Source of the DNA: Stutzerimonas nitrititolerans
Lineage (GTDB): Bacteria; Pseudomonadota; Gammaproteobacteria; Pseudomonadales; Pseudomonadaceae
Reading direction: 5' to 3'
Length of the DNA stretch: 64,000 nt
Assembly (NCBI RefSeq): GCF_003696285.1
Contig: NZ_RFFL01000013.1
Location: 88,498 to 152,497, forward strand
Position numbers and translations under genes: made by a program. The notes beneath the pieces were generated by a model that was not told the DNA's origin, ran no database searches, and saw only the letters and a list, made by a program, of their open reading frames with translations. Below, piece after piece: positions 18,689-28,065 of this stretch; position 1 is the stretch's first letter, and each line of letters begins with the position of its first letter.

Positions 18689-20101
18689 ATGCCACATATT
18701 CTGATCGTCGAAGACGAAACCATCATCCGCTCCGCCTTGCGCCGACTGCTCGAGCGCAACCAGTACGAAGTGAGTGAAGCCGGTTCGGTACAGGAAGCCC
18801 AGGAACGCTTCAGCATTCCGGGTTTCGACCTCATCGTCAGCGACCTTCGGCTACCCGGCGCCCCCGGAACCGAGCTGATCAAGCTGGCCACAGGCGTACC
18901 GGTGCTGATCATGACCAGTTATGCGAGCCTGCGCTCGGCCGTCGACTCGATGAAGATGGGCGCCGTGGACTACATCGCCAAGCCCTTCGACCACGATGAA
19001 ATGCTGCAGACCGTCGCGCGCATCCTGGGCGACCGCGAGCAGGCTCGCAGCGCCCCTGCGCAGAGCGGTACCGGCCAGCCAGGGGCCGCAGCGCAGAACA
19101 CAGCCAACGGAGAGATCGGCATCATCGGCCACTGCGCGCCCATGCAGGATCTGTTCGGCAAGATCCGCAAGGTGGCGCCGACCGACTCCAATGTGCTCAT
19201 CCAGGGTGAGTCCGGTACCGGCAAGGAACTGGTCGCCCGCGCCCTGCACAATCTTTCGCAGCGCGCCAAGGCGCCGATGATTTCCGTCAACTGCGCAGCG
19301 ATCCCCGAGACGCTGATCGAATCCGAGCTCTTCGGACACGAGAAAGGCGCCTTCACCGGCGCCAGTGCCGGCCGCGCCGGGCTGGTGGAGGCCGCGGACG
19401 GTGGCACGCTGTTTCTCGACGAGATCGGCGAATTGCCGCTGGAAGCCCAGGCCCGGCTGTTGCGCGTACTGCAGGAAGGCGAGATCCGGCGAGTCGGCTC
19501 GACCCAGTCGCAGAAGGTCGACGTCCGCCTGGTCGCCGCGACGCACCGCGACCTGAAGACACTGGCCAAGCTCGGCGACTTCCGTGAAGACCTTTATTAC
19601 CGCCTGCACGTCATTGCGCTCAAACTGCCGCCGCTGCGTGAGCGCGGCAACGATATCCTGGAAATCGCTAAGGCCTTTCTGGCGCGCCAATGCGCACGCA
19701 TGGGCACCGAGACCATGTACTTTTCCCGGGAAGCCGAGCAGGCCATTCGTCATTACCCCTGGCCCGGTAACGTGCGGGAGCTGGAGAACGCCATCGAGCG
19801 GGCCGCGATCCTCAGCGAGAGCCCGGAGATCGATGCGGAACTGCTGGGCATCGACATCGAGCTCAGCGAGCTCGACGAGGATTTCGATGCGCCCTGCGCG
19901 CCGCTCGGCACCGGCAGCAACAACGAACCGACCGAAGATCTGTCGCTGGAGGACTACTTCCAGCATTTCGTGCTCGAGCATCAGGACCACATGACCGAAA
20001 CCGAGCTGGCCCGCAAACTCGGGATCAGTCGCAAGTGCCTGTGGGAACGCCGGCAGCGCCTGGGTATCCCGCGCCGCAAATCCAGCACCACAACCGGGTA
20101 G
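18689..20101 (+). CDS. cbrB: Sigma-54-dependent response regulator CbrB
   Basis: A 470-residue NtrC-family activator: receiver domain with phosphoacceptor Asp52 (IVSDLRLPG), AAA+ domain with Walker A GESGTGKE, the sigma-54 contact loop GAFTGA, Walker [10 protein letters not shown], and a C-terminal Fis-type helix-turn-helix ([20 protein letters not shown]). It lies 155 bases after cbrA, so separate initiation is possible. Its main target crcZ follows directly, and its binding site begins 5 bases past the cbrB stop. Confidence 0.97.
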   Translation: MPHILIVEDETIIRSALRRLLERNQYEVSEAGSVQEAQERFSIPGFDLIVSDLRLPGAPGTELIKLATGVPVLIMTSYASLRSAVDSMKMGAVDYIAKPFDHDEMLQTVARILGDREQARSAPAQSGTGQPGAAAQNTANGEIGIIGHCAPMQDLFGKIRKVAPTDSNVLIQGESGTGKELVARALHNLSQRAKAPMISVNCAAIPETLIESELFGHEKGAFTGASAGRAGLVEAADGGTLFLDEIGELPLEAQARLLRVLQEGEIRRVGSTQSQKVDVRLVAATHRDLKTLAKLGDFREDLYYRLHVIALKLPPLRERGNDILEIAKAFLARQCARMGTETMYFSREAEQAIRHYPWPGNVRELENAIERAAILSESPEIDAELLGIDIELSELDEDFDAPCAPLGTGSNNEPTEDLSLEDYFQHFVLEHQDHMTETELARKLGISRKCLWERRQRLGIPRRKSSTTTG

Positions 20102-20105
20102 CGCT

Positions 20106-20132
20106 TGTTACCCCGGCACATGCGCCGTAACA
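20106..20132 (+). promoter_or_regulatory. CbrB upstream activating sequence for crcZ
   Basis: TGTTAC (20106-20111), 15 bases, GTAACA (20127-20132) matches the known CbrB enhancer pattern TGTTAC-N12-16-GTAACA exactly. It lies about 100 bases upstream of the -24 element of crcZ, and a further GTAAC half-site is at 20148. Confidence 0.85.
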
Positions 20133-20168
20133 AAAACCGGGTTCATCGGTAACGGAACCCGGTTTTTT
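20132..20168 (+). terminator. Terminator of cbrB
   Basis: AAAAACCGGGTTC pairs with GAACCCGGTTTTTT around a 10-base loop. It lies between the CbrB site and the crcZ promoter. Confidence 0.85.
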
Positions 20169-20226
20169 CTACCTGCCGCCAGCACTCAAAAATCATAACC
20201 CCTTGATATTGCTATATTTTCAAAAA

Positions 20227-20243
20227 CTGGCACGGCAACTGCT
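20227..20243 (+). promoter_or_regulatory. Sigma-54 promoter of crcZ
   Basis: CTGGCACGGCAACTGCT has the invariant GG (20229-20230) and GC (20241-20242) separated by 10 bases, as required for -24/-12 recognition. The predicted start is about 12 bases later, near 20254, where the A-rich CrcZ sequence begins. Confidence 0.85.
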
Positions 20244-20253
20244 TTATATCTGG

Positions 20254-20625
20254 CACAACAACAATAACAAGCAGACCCACAATAAGAACAAAACGTACCG
20301 ACTCCAGCAGAACAACGACAAGAAGGCGGAGGCGTAGCTAACTGATTCTTTTGGAGAGGACTTGCCAAACGGGGTTCGCCCCACAGCCAGGCCGAGAACA
20401 ACAAAACTGCTCAAGCAGTACCCGAACTGGATGGATCTACGGATGATGGCAACTCAGCGACCAAAGCAATCCGTTTGCTTTTGGCTCCCGGCGTAGGAGC
20501 AACCCCCAAAGGCCATGGCTGGAGGGAACGAGCGATCCAACAAAAACAATACGCTCGGAAATACTAATAACAACAAAGCACGCGACAATATTTTAAAGGG
20601 GAGCTTCGGCTCCCCTAGTGCTTTG
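20254..20625 (+). ncRNA. crcZ: Small RNA CrcZ, antagonist of Hfq/Crc
   Basis: No protein is encoded between cbrB and pcnB. The transcript would start with an ACAACAACAATAAC stretch and contains about six A-rich CA motifs (near 20255, 20283, 20311, 20394, 20539 and 20566) that bind Hfq/Crc, plus a hairpin end at 20597-20616. CrcZ sequesters Hfq/Crc and so relieves carbon catabolite repression when CbrAB is active. Position, promoter, enhancer, motifs and length (~370 bases) fit the Pseudomonas RNA. The 5' end is inferred from the promoter and the 3' end from the hairpin. Confidence 0.92.
20597..20616 (+). terminator. 3' hairpin of crcZ
   Basis: The perfect stem AGGGGAGC/GCTCCCCT with a TTCG loop is followed by AGTGCTTTG, with few T. 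Confidence 0.75.
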
Positions 20626-20752
20626 TGGCCCGTCGCAATTTTTGACAGCTTTTCGTGCTTCGTTCACCATCCCCGCTTCCCGGTGCTAGAATCCACGCTC
20701 GTTCGTGGTCATTCGCCACTTCGCCCCGTCATTTCGCCACACAGTGCTCCCC

Positions 20753-22153
20753 ATGCTGAAAAAGCTGTTCCAGTCTTTTCGTTCTCCTCTGCGCCGCTTC
20801 CCGCATCCCCGTCGCACTCCCGAAATACTGTCCAGCCGGCAGCACGCCCTGCGCCGCAACGAGATCAGCCGCCACGCGGTCAGCGTCGTCGAGCGCCTTC
20901 AGCAGGCAGGGTATGAAGCCTATGTGGTCGGCGGCTGCGTTCGCGACCTGCTGCTGGAACTCACGCCCAAGGACTATGACGTCGCCACCAGCGCCACGCC
21001 GGAGCAGGTGCGCGCCGAGTTCCGCAATGCGCGCGTCATCGGCCGGCGCTTCAAGCTGGTCCACGTGCATTTCGGTCGCGAGATCATCGAAGTCGCCACC
21101 TTCCGCGCCAACCATCCGGAAGAGGACGACGATGACGCCAGCCACCTGGCCTCGCGCAACGAAAGCGGGCGGATCCTGCGTGACAACGTCTACGGCACCC
21201 TGGAAGACGATGCCCAGCGGCGCGACTTCACCATCAACGCGCTGTATTACGACCCCTCCAGCGAGCGCATCCATGACCATACCCATGGCATGCAGGATAT
21301 TCGCAATCGGCAGATACGCCTGATCGGCAACCCCGAGCAGCGTTACCAGGAAGACCCGGTGCGGATGCTGCGTGCGGTGCGCTTCGCCGCCAAGCTCGAC
21401 TTCGACATCGAAAGGCACAGCGCCGAACCCATTCCCGAACTGGCCGACCTGCTCGACGGCATCCCCTCGGCACGACTGTTCGACGAAACACTCAAGCTGT
21501 TCCTCGGCGGCAAGGCCGAGCGCACCTTCGAGCTGCTGCTCGAATACGACCTCTTCGCACCGCTGTTCCCGGCCAGTGCCGAAGCCCTGGAAGAGGATCC
21601 CGACTATGCCGGCACGCTGATCCGCAACGCCCTGGCCAACACCGACCTGCGGATCGCCCAGGGCAAGCCCGTTACCCCGGCGTTCCTGTTCGCCGCGCTG
21701 CTGTGGCCCGCGTTACCGGCACGGGTAGCGGAAGTCCAGGCGCGGGGGCTGCCCCCGATCCCGGCCATGCAGGAAGCGGCCCACGACCTGATCTGGGAAC
21801 AGTGCCAGCGCACGGCGATCCCCAAGCGCTTCACCATGCCCATGCGGGAAATCTGGGACATGCAGGAGCGCCTGCCGCGCCGGCAGGGTCGCCGTGCCGA
21901 TCAACTGCTGGAAAACCCTCGCTTCCGCGCCGGCTACGACTTCCTCCTGCTGCGCGAGAGCGCCGGCGAGCAGACCGATGGCCTGGGCGAGTGGTGGACC
22001 GAATACCAGGAAGCCAACGACAGCGAGCGACGCAGCATGATTCGCGAGCTGAGCAACAAGGACCAGCCTGGTGGCGCCCCACGCAAGCGCCGCCGCAGTG
22101 GCGGGCGCCGCAAGCGCGGTGCCGGTGAAGGCTCCTCGGCTGCGAGCGAGTAA
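20753..22153 (+). CDS. pcnB: Poly(A) polymerase I
   Basis: A 466-residue nucleotidyltransferase that adds poly(A) tails to RNA for decay. It has the class II signature AYVVGGCVRDLLLELTPKDYDVATSATPE, RRDFTINALYYD, the RNA-binding EDPVRMLRAVRFAAKL, and a long basic C-terminal tail (RKRRRSGGRRKRG) as in PcnB rather than tRNA CCA enzymes. The ATG at 20753 (MLKKLFQSF) is chosen; upstream in-frame codons fall in the crcZ-pcnB spacer. folK starts 4 bases after its stop. Confidence 0.95.
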   Translation: MLKKLFQSFRSPLRRFPHPRRTPEILSSRQHALRRNEISRHAVSVVERLQQAGYEAYVVGGCVRDLLLELTPKDYDVATSATPEQVRAEFRNARVIGRRFKLVHVHFGREIIEVATFRANHPEEDDDDASHLASRNESGRILRDNVYGTLEDDAQRRDFTINALYYDPSSERIHDHTHGMQDIRNRQIRLIGNPEQRYQEDPVRMLRAVRFAAKLDFDIERHSAEPIPELADLLDGIPSARLFDETLKLFLGGKAERTFELLLEYDLFAPLFPASAEALEEDPDYAGTLIRNALANTDLRIAQGKPVTPAFLFAALLWPALPARVAEVQARGLPPIPAMQEAAHDLIWEQCQRTAIPKRFTMPMREIWDMQERLPRRQGRRADQLLENPRFRAGYDFLLLRESAGEQTDGLGEWWTEYQEANDSERRSMIRELSNKDQPGGAPRKRRRSGGRRKRGAGEGSSAASE

Positions 22154-22157
22154 CACC

Positions 22158-22643
22158 ATGGAGCGCGTCTACATCGGCCTTGGCAGCAACCTTGCCGAAC
22201 CGCAGAAACAGCTGCGCACGGCGCTGCTGGCGCTGGACAATATTCCAGCAACGCAGCTGGTAGCCGTCTCCTCCTTCTATTCCAGCGACCCGCTGGGACC
22301 CGCGGACCAGCCGCGCTATGTGAATGCCGTCGCGGCACTGGATACAACCCTGCCGCCACTGCAGTTGCTCGACGCCCTGCAAGCCATCGAACTGGACCAA
22401 GGCCGCGAGCGCAAGGCCGAGCGCTGGGGACCGCGTAGCCTGGATCTGGACATCCTGCTGTTCGGCGACCGGCTGATCGACGAACCGCGGCTCCAGGTCC
22501 CGCACTACCACCTGCACGCACGCGCCTTCGTGCTCTATCCGCTGGCCGAACTGGCCCCGCCTGACCTGCTGCTGGCCGACGGCAGGCGACTCGACGCGCT
22601 GCTGGCCGCCTGTCCGTTCGAAGGCCTGCAGCGCCTGGACTGA
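22158..22643 (+). CDS. folK: 6-hydroxymethyl-7,8-dihydropterin pyrophosphokinase
   Basis: A 161-residue enzyme of folate synthesis. It contains the N-terminal VYIGLGSNLAEPQKQLRTAL and the HPPK signature GPRSLDLDILLFGD with the Mg-binding Asp pair, then VPHYHLHARAFVLYPLAEL. The ATG comes 4 bases after the pcnB stop, implying co-transcription. Confidence 0.96.
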   Translation: MERVYIGLGSNLAEPQKQLRTALLALDNIPATQLVAVSSFYSSDPLGPADQPRYVNAVAALDTTLPPLQLLDALQAIELDQGRERKAERWGPRSLDLDILLFGDRLIDEPRLQVPHYHLHARAFVLYPLAELAPPDLLLADGRRLDALLAACPFEGLQRLD

Positions 22644-22678
22644 GCGGACGACGACGTCCAGAGCCCTGGTACCCATCG

Positions 22679-22704
22679 GGTAACAAGCGTTACCACGAGG
22701 TAAC
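22679..22704. promoter_or_regulatory. Triple GGTAAC/GTTACC half-site array upstream of panB
   Basis: Three hexamers GGTAAC (22679), GTTACC (22689) and GGTAAC (22699), alternately inverted and starting exactly 10 bases apart, lie just before a TTGACT box (22713-22718) and an AT-rich CTATAAG (22738-22744) that may be the panB promoter. Phased on one helix face, this looks like an operator. The half-sites resemble those of CbrB, but the spacing does not match the CbrB enhancer. Confidence 0.5.
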
Positions 22705-22833
22705 ACTCGCGATTGACTTAGCGTGCCGCCATCGGGACTATAAGCGCCCTCTGCCGGTACGCACCGAACCAGGCATGGCGTCCTTTCGGTTCCGGCAACT
22801 CCGCTCCCTCAGAGCCTCGAAGAGGACGGCATC

Positions 22834-23634
22834 ATGTCAGATGTAACCCTGACCACCTTGCGTGGCCTCAAGCAGAAAGGCGAGAAGATCGCCATGCTCA
22901 CCTGCTACGACGCCACCTTCGCCAAGACGGCCAGCGAAGCCGGCGTCGAGATGCTGCTGATCGGCGACTCCCTGGGCATGGTTCTGCAAGGGCACGACAG
23001 TACCCTGCCGGTAACGGTCGCCGAGATGGCCTATCACACCGCCTGCGTCAAGCGCGGCAACCGGGGCGCGATGATCGTCGCCGACCTGCCCTTCATGGCC
23101 AACGCCACCACCGAACAGACGCTGCAAAACTCGGCCATCCTGATGCAGGCGGGCGCCAACGTCATCAAGGTCGAGGGGACGGCCTGGCTGGCCGAGTCCA
23201 TCACCCTGCTGGCCGAACGCGGCATTCCCGTGTGCGCGCACATGGGCCTGACCCCGCAGGCGGTGAACGTCTTCGGCGGCTACAAGGTCCAGGGGCGCGG
23301 TGAGGCCAAGGCGCAGCAGATGGTCGAAGATGCCCGGGCGCTGGAAGCGGCCGGCGCGGCAATGCTGCTGCTCGAATGCGTGCCCAGCGAACTGGCCGCA
23401 CGCATCACCCAGGCGGTCGAGATTCCGGTGATCGGCATCGGTGCCGGCAGTGACACCGATGGCCAGGTGCTGGTCATGCACGACATGCTGGGCCTCTCGC
23501 TGAGCGGCCGGGCGCCGAAGTTCGTGAAGAACTTCATGGCCGAGCATGGCGACATCGCCAAGGCGTTCGGTGCCTATGTCGCCGCCGTCAAGGCAGGCGA
23601 ATTCCCGGCCGCCGAACATGGTTTTTCCGCATGA
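22834..23634 (+). CDS. panB: 3-methyl-2-oxobutanoate hydroxymethyltransferase
   Basis: A 266-residue TIM-barrel enzyme, first committed step of pantothenate synthesis, adding a hydroxymethyl group to ketoisovalerate. It contains [72 protein letters not shown] and [18 protein letters not shown]. The stop overlaps the panC start by 4 bases. Confidence 0.97.
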   Translation: MSDVTLTTLRGLKQKGEKIAMLTCYDATFAKTASEAGVEMLLIGDSLGMVLQGHDSTLPVTVAEMAYHTACVKRGNRGAMIVADLPFMANATTEQTLQNSAILMQAGANVIKVEGTAWLAESITLLAERGIPVCAHMGLTPQAVNVFGGYKVQGRGEAKAQQMVEDARALEAAGAAMLLLECVPSELAARITQAVEIPVIGIGAGSDTDGQVLVMHDMLGLSLSGRAPKFVKNFMAEHGDIAKAFGAYVAAVKAGEFPAAEHGFSA

Positions 23635-24488
23635 ATGTGGTCAGGACCATCGCCGACCTGCGTGCCGCCGTGACCCGCGCGCGCGGTGAAGGCAAGCGCG
23701 TCGGCTTCGTGCCCACCATGGGCAACCTGCACGACGGGCATATCGCACTGGTGAGGAAGGCCGGCCAGCGCGCCGATTTCGTCGTCGCCAGCATCTTCGT
23801 CAACCCGCTGCAGTTCGGGCCCAACGAAGACCTGGCCAGCTATCCGCGCACGCTTGCCGCCGACCAGGACAAGCTCTTCGAGGCCGGCTGCCACCTGCTG
23901 TTCGCACCGACCGTGGAAGAGATGTATCCCAGCGGCCAGACGCTGCAGACCATCGTCAGCGTTCCGGGCGTCTCCGAGGGACTCTGTGGCGGCAGCCGTC
24001 CGGGCCATTTCGATGGTGTCTCCACCATAGTCACCAAGCTGTTCAACATGGTGCTGCCGGATCTGGCGGTGTTCGGCGAGAAGGATTTCCAGCAGCTGGC
24101 AGTGATCCGCACCATGGTGCGCGATCTGAACATGCCGGTGCAGATCATCGGCGAGCCCATCGTGCGTGCCGAGGACGGCCTGGCGCTGTCCTCGCGCAAC
24201 GGCTATCTCAGCGCCGACGAACGCGCCACCGCGCCCGTGCTGTACCGCACGCTGAGCCAACTGGCGCAACGGGTACGCGGCGGCGAACGCGACTACCCCG
24301 CCCTGCTCACCGAAGGCGAGAACGCGTTGCGCACCGCCGGACTGCGGCCGGACTACCTGGAAGCACGTGACGCCCTGACGCTGCAGCCGGCCACGGAGCA
24401 AACGACCCAGGTGGTCATCCTCGCCGCGGCATTTCTCGGCAAGACGCGTCTGATCGATAACCTGCTGGTCGAGACCGGCACCCACTGA
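23631..24488 (+). CDS. panC: Pantothenate synthetase
   Basis: A 285-residue ATP-dependent ligase joining pantoate and beta-alanine. It shows the nucleotidyl-transferase HxGH motif in [50 protein letters not shown] and the KMSKS-like [13 protein letters not shown] overlap with panB indicates coupled translation. Confidence 0.97.
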   Translation: MNVVRTIADLRAAVTRARGEGKRVGFVPTMGNLHDGHIALVRKAGQRADFVVASIFVNPLQFGPNEDLASYPRTLAADQDKLFEAGCHLLFAPTVEEMYPSGQTLQTIVSVPGVSEGLCGGSRPGHFDGVSTIVTKLFNMVLPDLAVFGEKDFQQLAVIRTMVRDLNMPVQIIGEPIVRAEDGLALSSRNGYLSADERATAPVLYRTLSQLAQRVRGGERDYPALLTEGENALRTAGLRPDYLEARDALTLQPATEQTTQVVILAAAFLGKTRLIDNLLVETGTH

Positions 24489-24579
24489 CCCATTGCCACA
24501 ACTGCCCGGCCGGCGTCCTTGATCAGCCCTGCCGGTTCGGGCACACTCTGCGCCGCTTGCGCACCCGGAGGACCCCGCC

Positions 24580-24960
24580 ATGCACGCCATCATGCTCAAG
24601 GCCAAACTGCACCGCGCCCAGGTGACCCACTCGGTGCTGGATTACGAAGGCTCCTGCGCCATCGACGGCGACTGGCTGGACCTGGCCGGCATTCGTGAGT
24701 ACGAACAGATTCAGATCTACAACGTCGACAACGGCGAGCGCTTCACCACCTACGCCATCCGCGGCGAGGAAGGCTCGAAGATCATCTCGGTCAACGGCGC
24801 CGCCGCGCACAAGGCCGGCGTTGGCCATCGCCTGATCATCTGCGCCTACGCCCATTACAGCGAAGCTGATTTGGCCAGCTTCAAGCCCCACGTCCTTTAT
24901 ATGGGCGCCGACGGCGAACTCAGCCACACCAGCAATGCGATTCCGGTTCAGGTTGCCTGA
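24580..24960 (+). CDS. panD: Aspartate 1-decarboxylase precursor
   Basis: A 126-residue pyruvoyl enzyme making beta-alanine for PanC. The self-cleavage site Gly24-Ser25 is visible in [10 protein letters not shown]; also present are the [14 protein letters not shown] and [17 protein letters not shown] segments. GGAGG precedes the ATG, and a strong terminator follows the gene. It completes a panBCD unit. Confidence 0.97.
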   Translation: MHAIMLKAKLHRAQVTHSVLDYEGSCAIDGDWLDLAGIREYEQIQIYNVDNGERFTTYAIRGEEGSKIISVNGAAAHKAGVGHRLIICAYAHYSEADLASFKPHVLYMGADGELSHTSNAIPVQVA

Positions 24961-24981
24961 ACCCTCGAGCGACACATGAAG

Positions 24982-25014
24982 CCCGCAACCCTGCAAAGGT
25001 TGCGGGTTTTTTTA
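24982..25014 (+). terminator. Terminator of panBCD
   Basis: CCCGCAACC pairs with GGTTGCGGG and is followed by seven T. Confidence 0.9.
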
Positions 25015-25285
25015 TGCTTTTGGTATTGGCCGCTGCCCTGCAAACCTGCAATCTTCCTCCTTGTTCCGCAGGGACCGCCGCAACGAACACGACAGCCTTC
25101 GGAACGCCGCGCCGTTTTCCCAGTCAGACCACTCGCTGCGAGACGGGAACCGAGATCGCCTCGTGGCAGCGCAGCGGCGATATCGCTGCGGCGAGGGACA
25201 GAACGTCAGCGCGCCCGCATGATCGAATGACTGCCCAAACATCGCATTGCCGACAGTCCGCCAAGCAAAGGAAGCCGCAATCAAC

Positions 25286-26950
<1,665 letters not shown>

Positions 26951-26960
26951 GGAATGGGCG

Positions 26961-26987
26961 GCGGACAGCAATCCCTTCGCTGTCCGC
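26961..26987 (+). terminator. Hairpin after pgi
   Basis: GCGGACAGC and GCTGTCCGC form a perfect 9-bp stem 10 bases past the stop. There is no T run, so it may be an mRNA 3'-end stabiliser rather than a strict terminator. Confidence 0.5.
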
Positions 26988-27096
26988 TGCCTCGATTGAC
27001 GACAGACTCCACCTGGGCGATCGGCGCCCTGGATTCGTCCCCCTTCTGCCTGGGTTACCATGCTGGCTTCATCAGCCCGCACATGCACCGCGCCCC

Positions 27097-27972
27097 ATGG
27101 AATTCATTCGCAGCCGAATCGAAACCCAGGTCATGAGCCTCACAGGCCTGGCCATCGGCGGCATCGACTACGAGAACCCGCCCGGCGATCCGGGGCTGTT
27201 CGGCCCGGGCTCGGCGTGCTGGCGGGTCCACGGCGACTTCACCTCGATGCTGGTAGGCGGCATCTCGGCGCTGCTGCTGCAGGCACTGCATCCGTTGGCG
27301 CTGGCGGGGGTCTGGGATCATTCGAATTTTCGTGACGACCTGCTCGGGCGCCTGCGTCGCACCGGTCAGTTCATCTCGGGAACCACCTTCGGCAACCGCG
27401 AGGATGCCGAGCGACTGCTCGAACGGGTTCGGCAGATTCATCTGAAGGTCACCGGCCAGACCGCCGATGGCCGCCCCTATGCCGCCTATGATCCGGACCT
27501 GCTGACCTGGGTGCATGTGGCCGAGGTCAGCAGCTTTCTCAAGGCGCACCTGCGCTATCTCGATCCAGCGTTGCCCGGCAGCGAGCAGGATCGCTATTAC
27601 GCCGAAGTCGCACTGATCGCCGAACGCCTCGGGGCCCGCGACGTACCGCGCTCCCGGCAGCAGGTTCTGGACTACTTTGCCGCCGTACGGCCGCAGCTGC
27701 GCTGCGACGAACGCTCGCGGGAAATACTTCGCGTGCTGCGTGGCGCTCCCGCGCCCAGCGCGCTGGCCCGGCCTTTCGGCGCCCTGATGATGCAGGCCGG
27801 TATCGAGTTGCTGCCCGATTGGGCCAGCGCCCTGTTCGAACTGCAGCCGGGCCCATGCCAGCGACAGCTGATCCGGTTCGGCGTACGGCAAACCGCGCCG
27901 CTGCTGCGCTGGGCGGTCCGCAACGGTTCGGCCCACCGCGCCCGTCGGCGCGTGGGGCAGCCGGCTCGATGA
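27097..27972 (+). CDS. Oxygenase MpaB family protein (DUF2236)
   Basis: A 291-residue protein. MEFIRSRIETQ leads into GPGSACWRVHGDFTSMLVGGISALLLQALHPLALAGVWDHSNF, the hallmark of the MpaB/DUF2236 family, whose conserved His binds heme in related latex-clearing oxygenases. LTWVHVAEVSSFLKAHLRY supplies a second His region. The reaction and substrate here are unknown. The ATG at 27097 was picked because the family homology begins just after it; the frame stays open much further upstream, antisense-like through pgi, without meaning. Confidence 0.82.
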   Translation: MEFIRSRIETQVMSLTGLAIGGIDYENPPGDPGLFGPGSACWRVHGDFTSMLVGGISALLLQALHPLALAGVWDHSNFRDDLLGRLRRTGQFISGTTFGNREDAERLLERVRQIHLKVTGQTADGRPYAAYDPDLLTWVHVAEVSSFLKAHLRYLDPALPGSEQDRYYAEVALIAERLGARDVPRSRQQVLDYFAAVRPQLRCDERSREILRVLRGAPAPSALARPFGALMMQAGIELLPDWASALFELQPGPCQRQLIRFGVRQTAPLLRWAVRNGSAHRARRRVGQPAR

Positions 27973-28065
27973 GGCTGGCCGCCGTACCGGAGCACAGCGC
28001 ACACTGAGGAACCGGATTCTCATGCCATACTCCAAGCCACTCAATCGCCTGGAACTGAATACAGC

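Noticed and set aside
20186..20404. Small gene on the minus strand between cbrB and pcnB
   Set aside because: No ribosome binding site; the region is explained by crcZ on the plus strand.
25014..25285. Small frames on both strands between panD and pgi
   Set aside because: No ribosome binding sites or family resemblance; treated as the pgi upstream region, with one hairpin (CGCAGCG...CGCTGCG near 25170) of unknown meaning.
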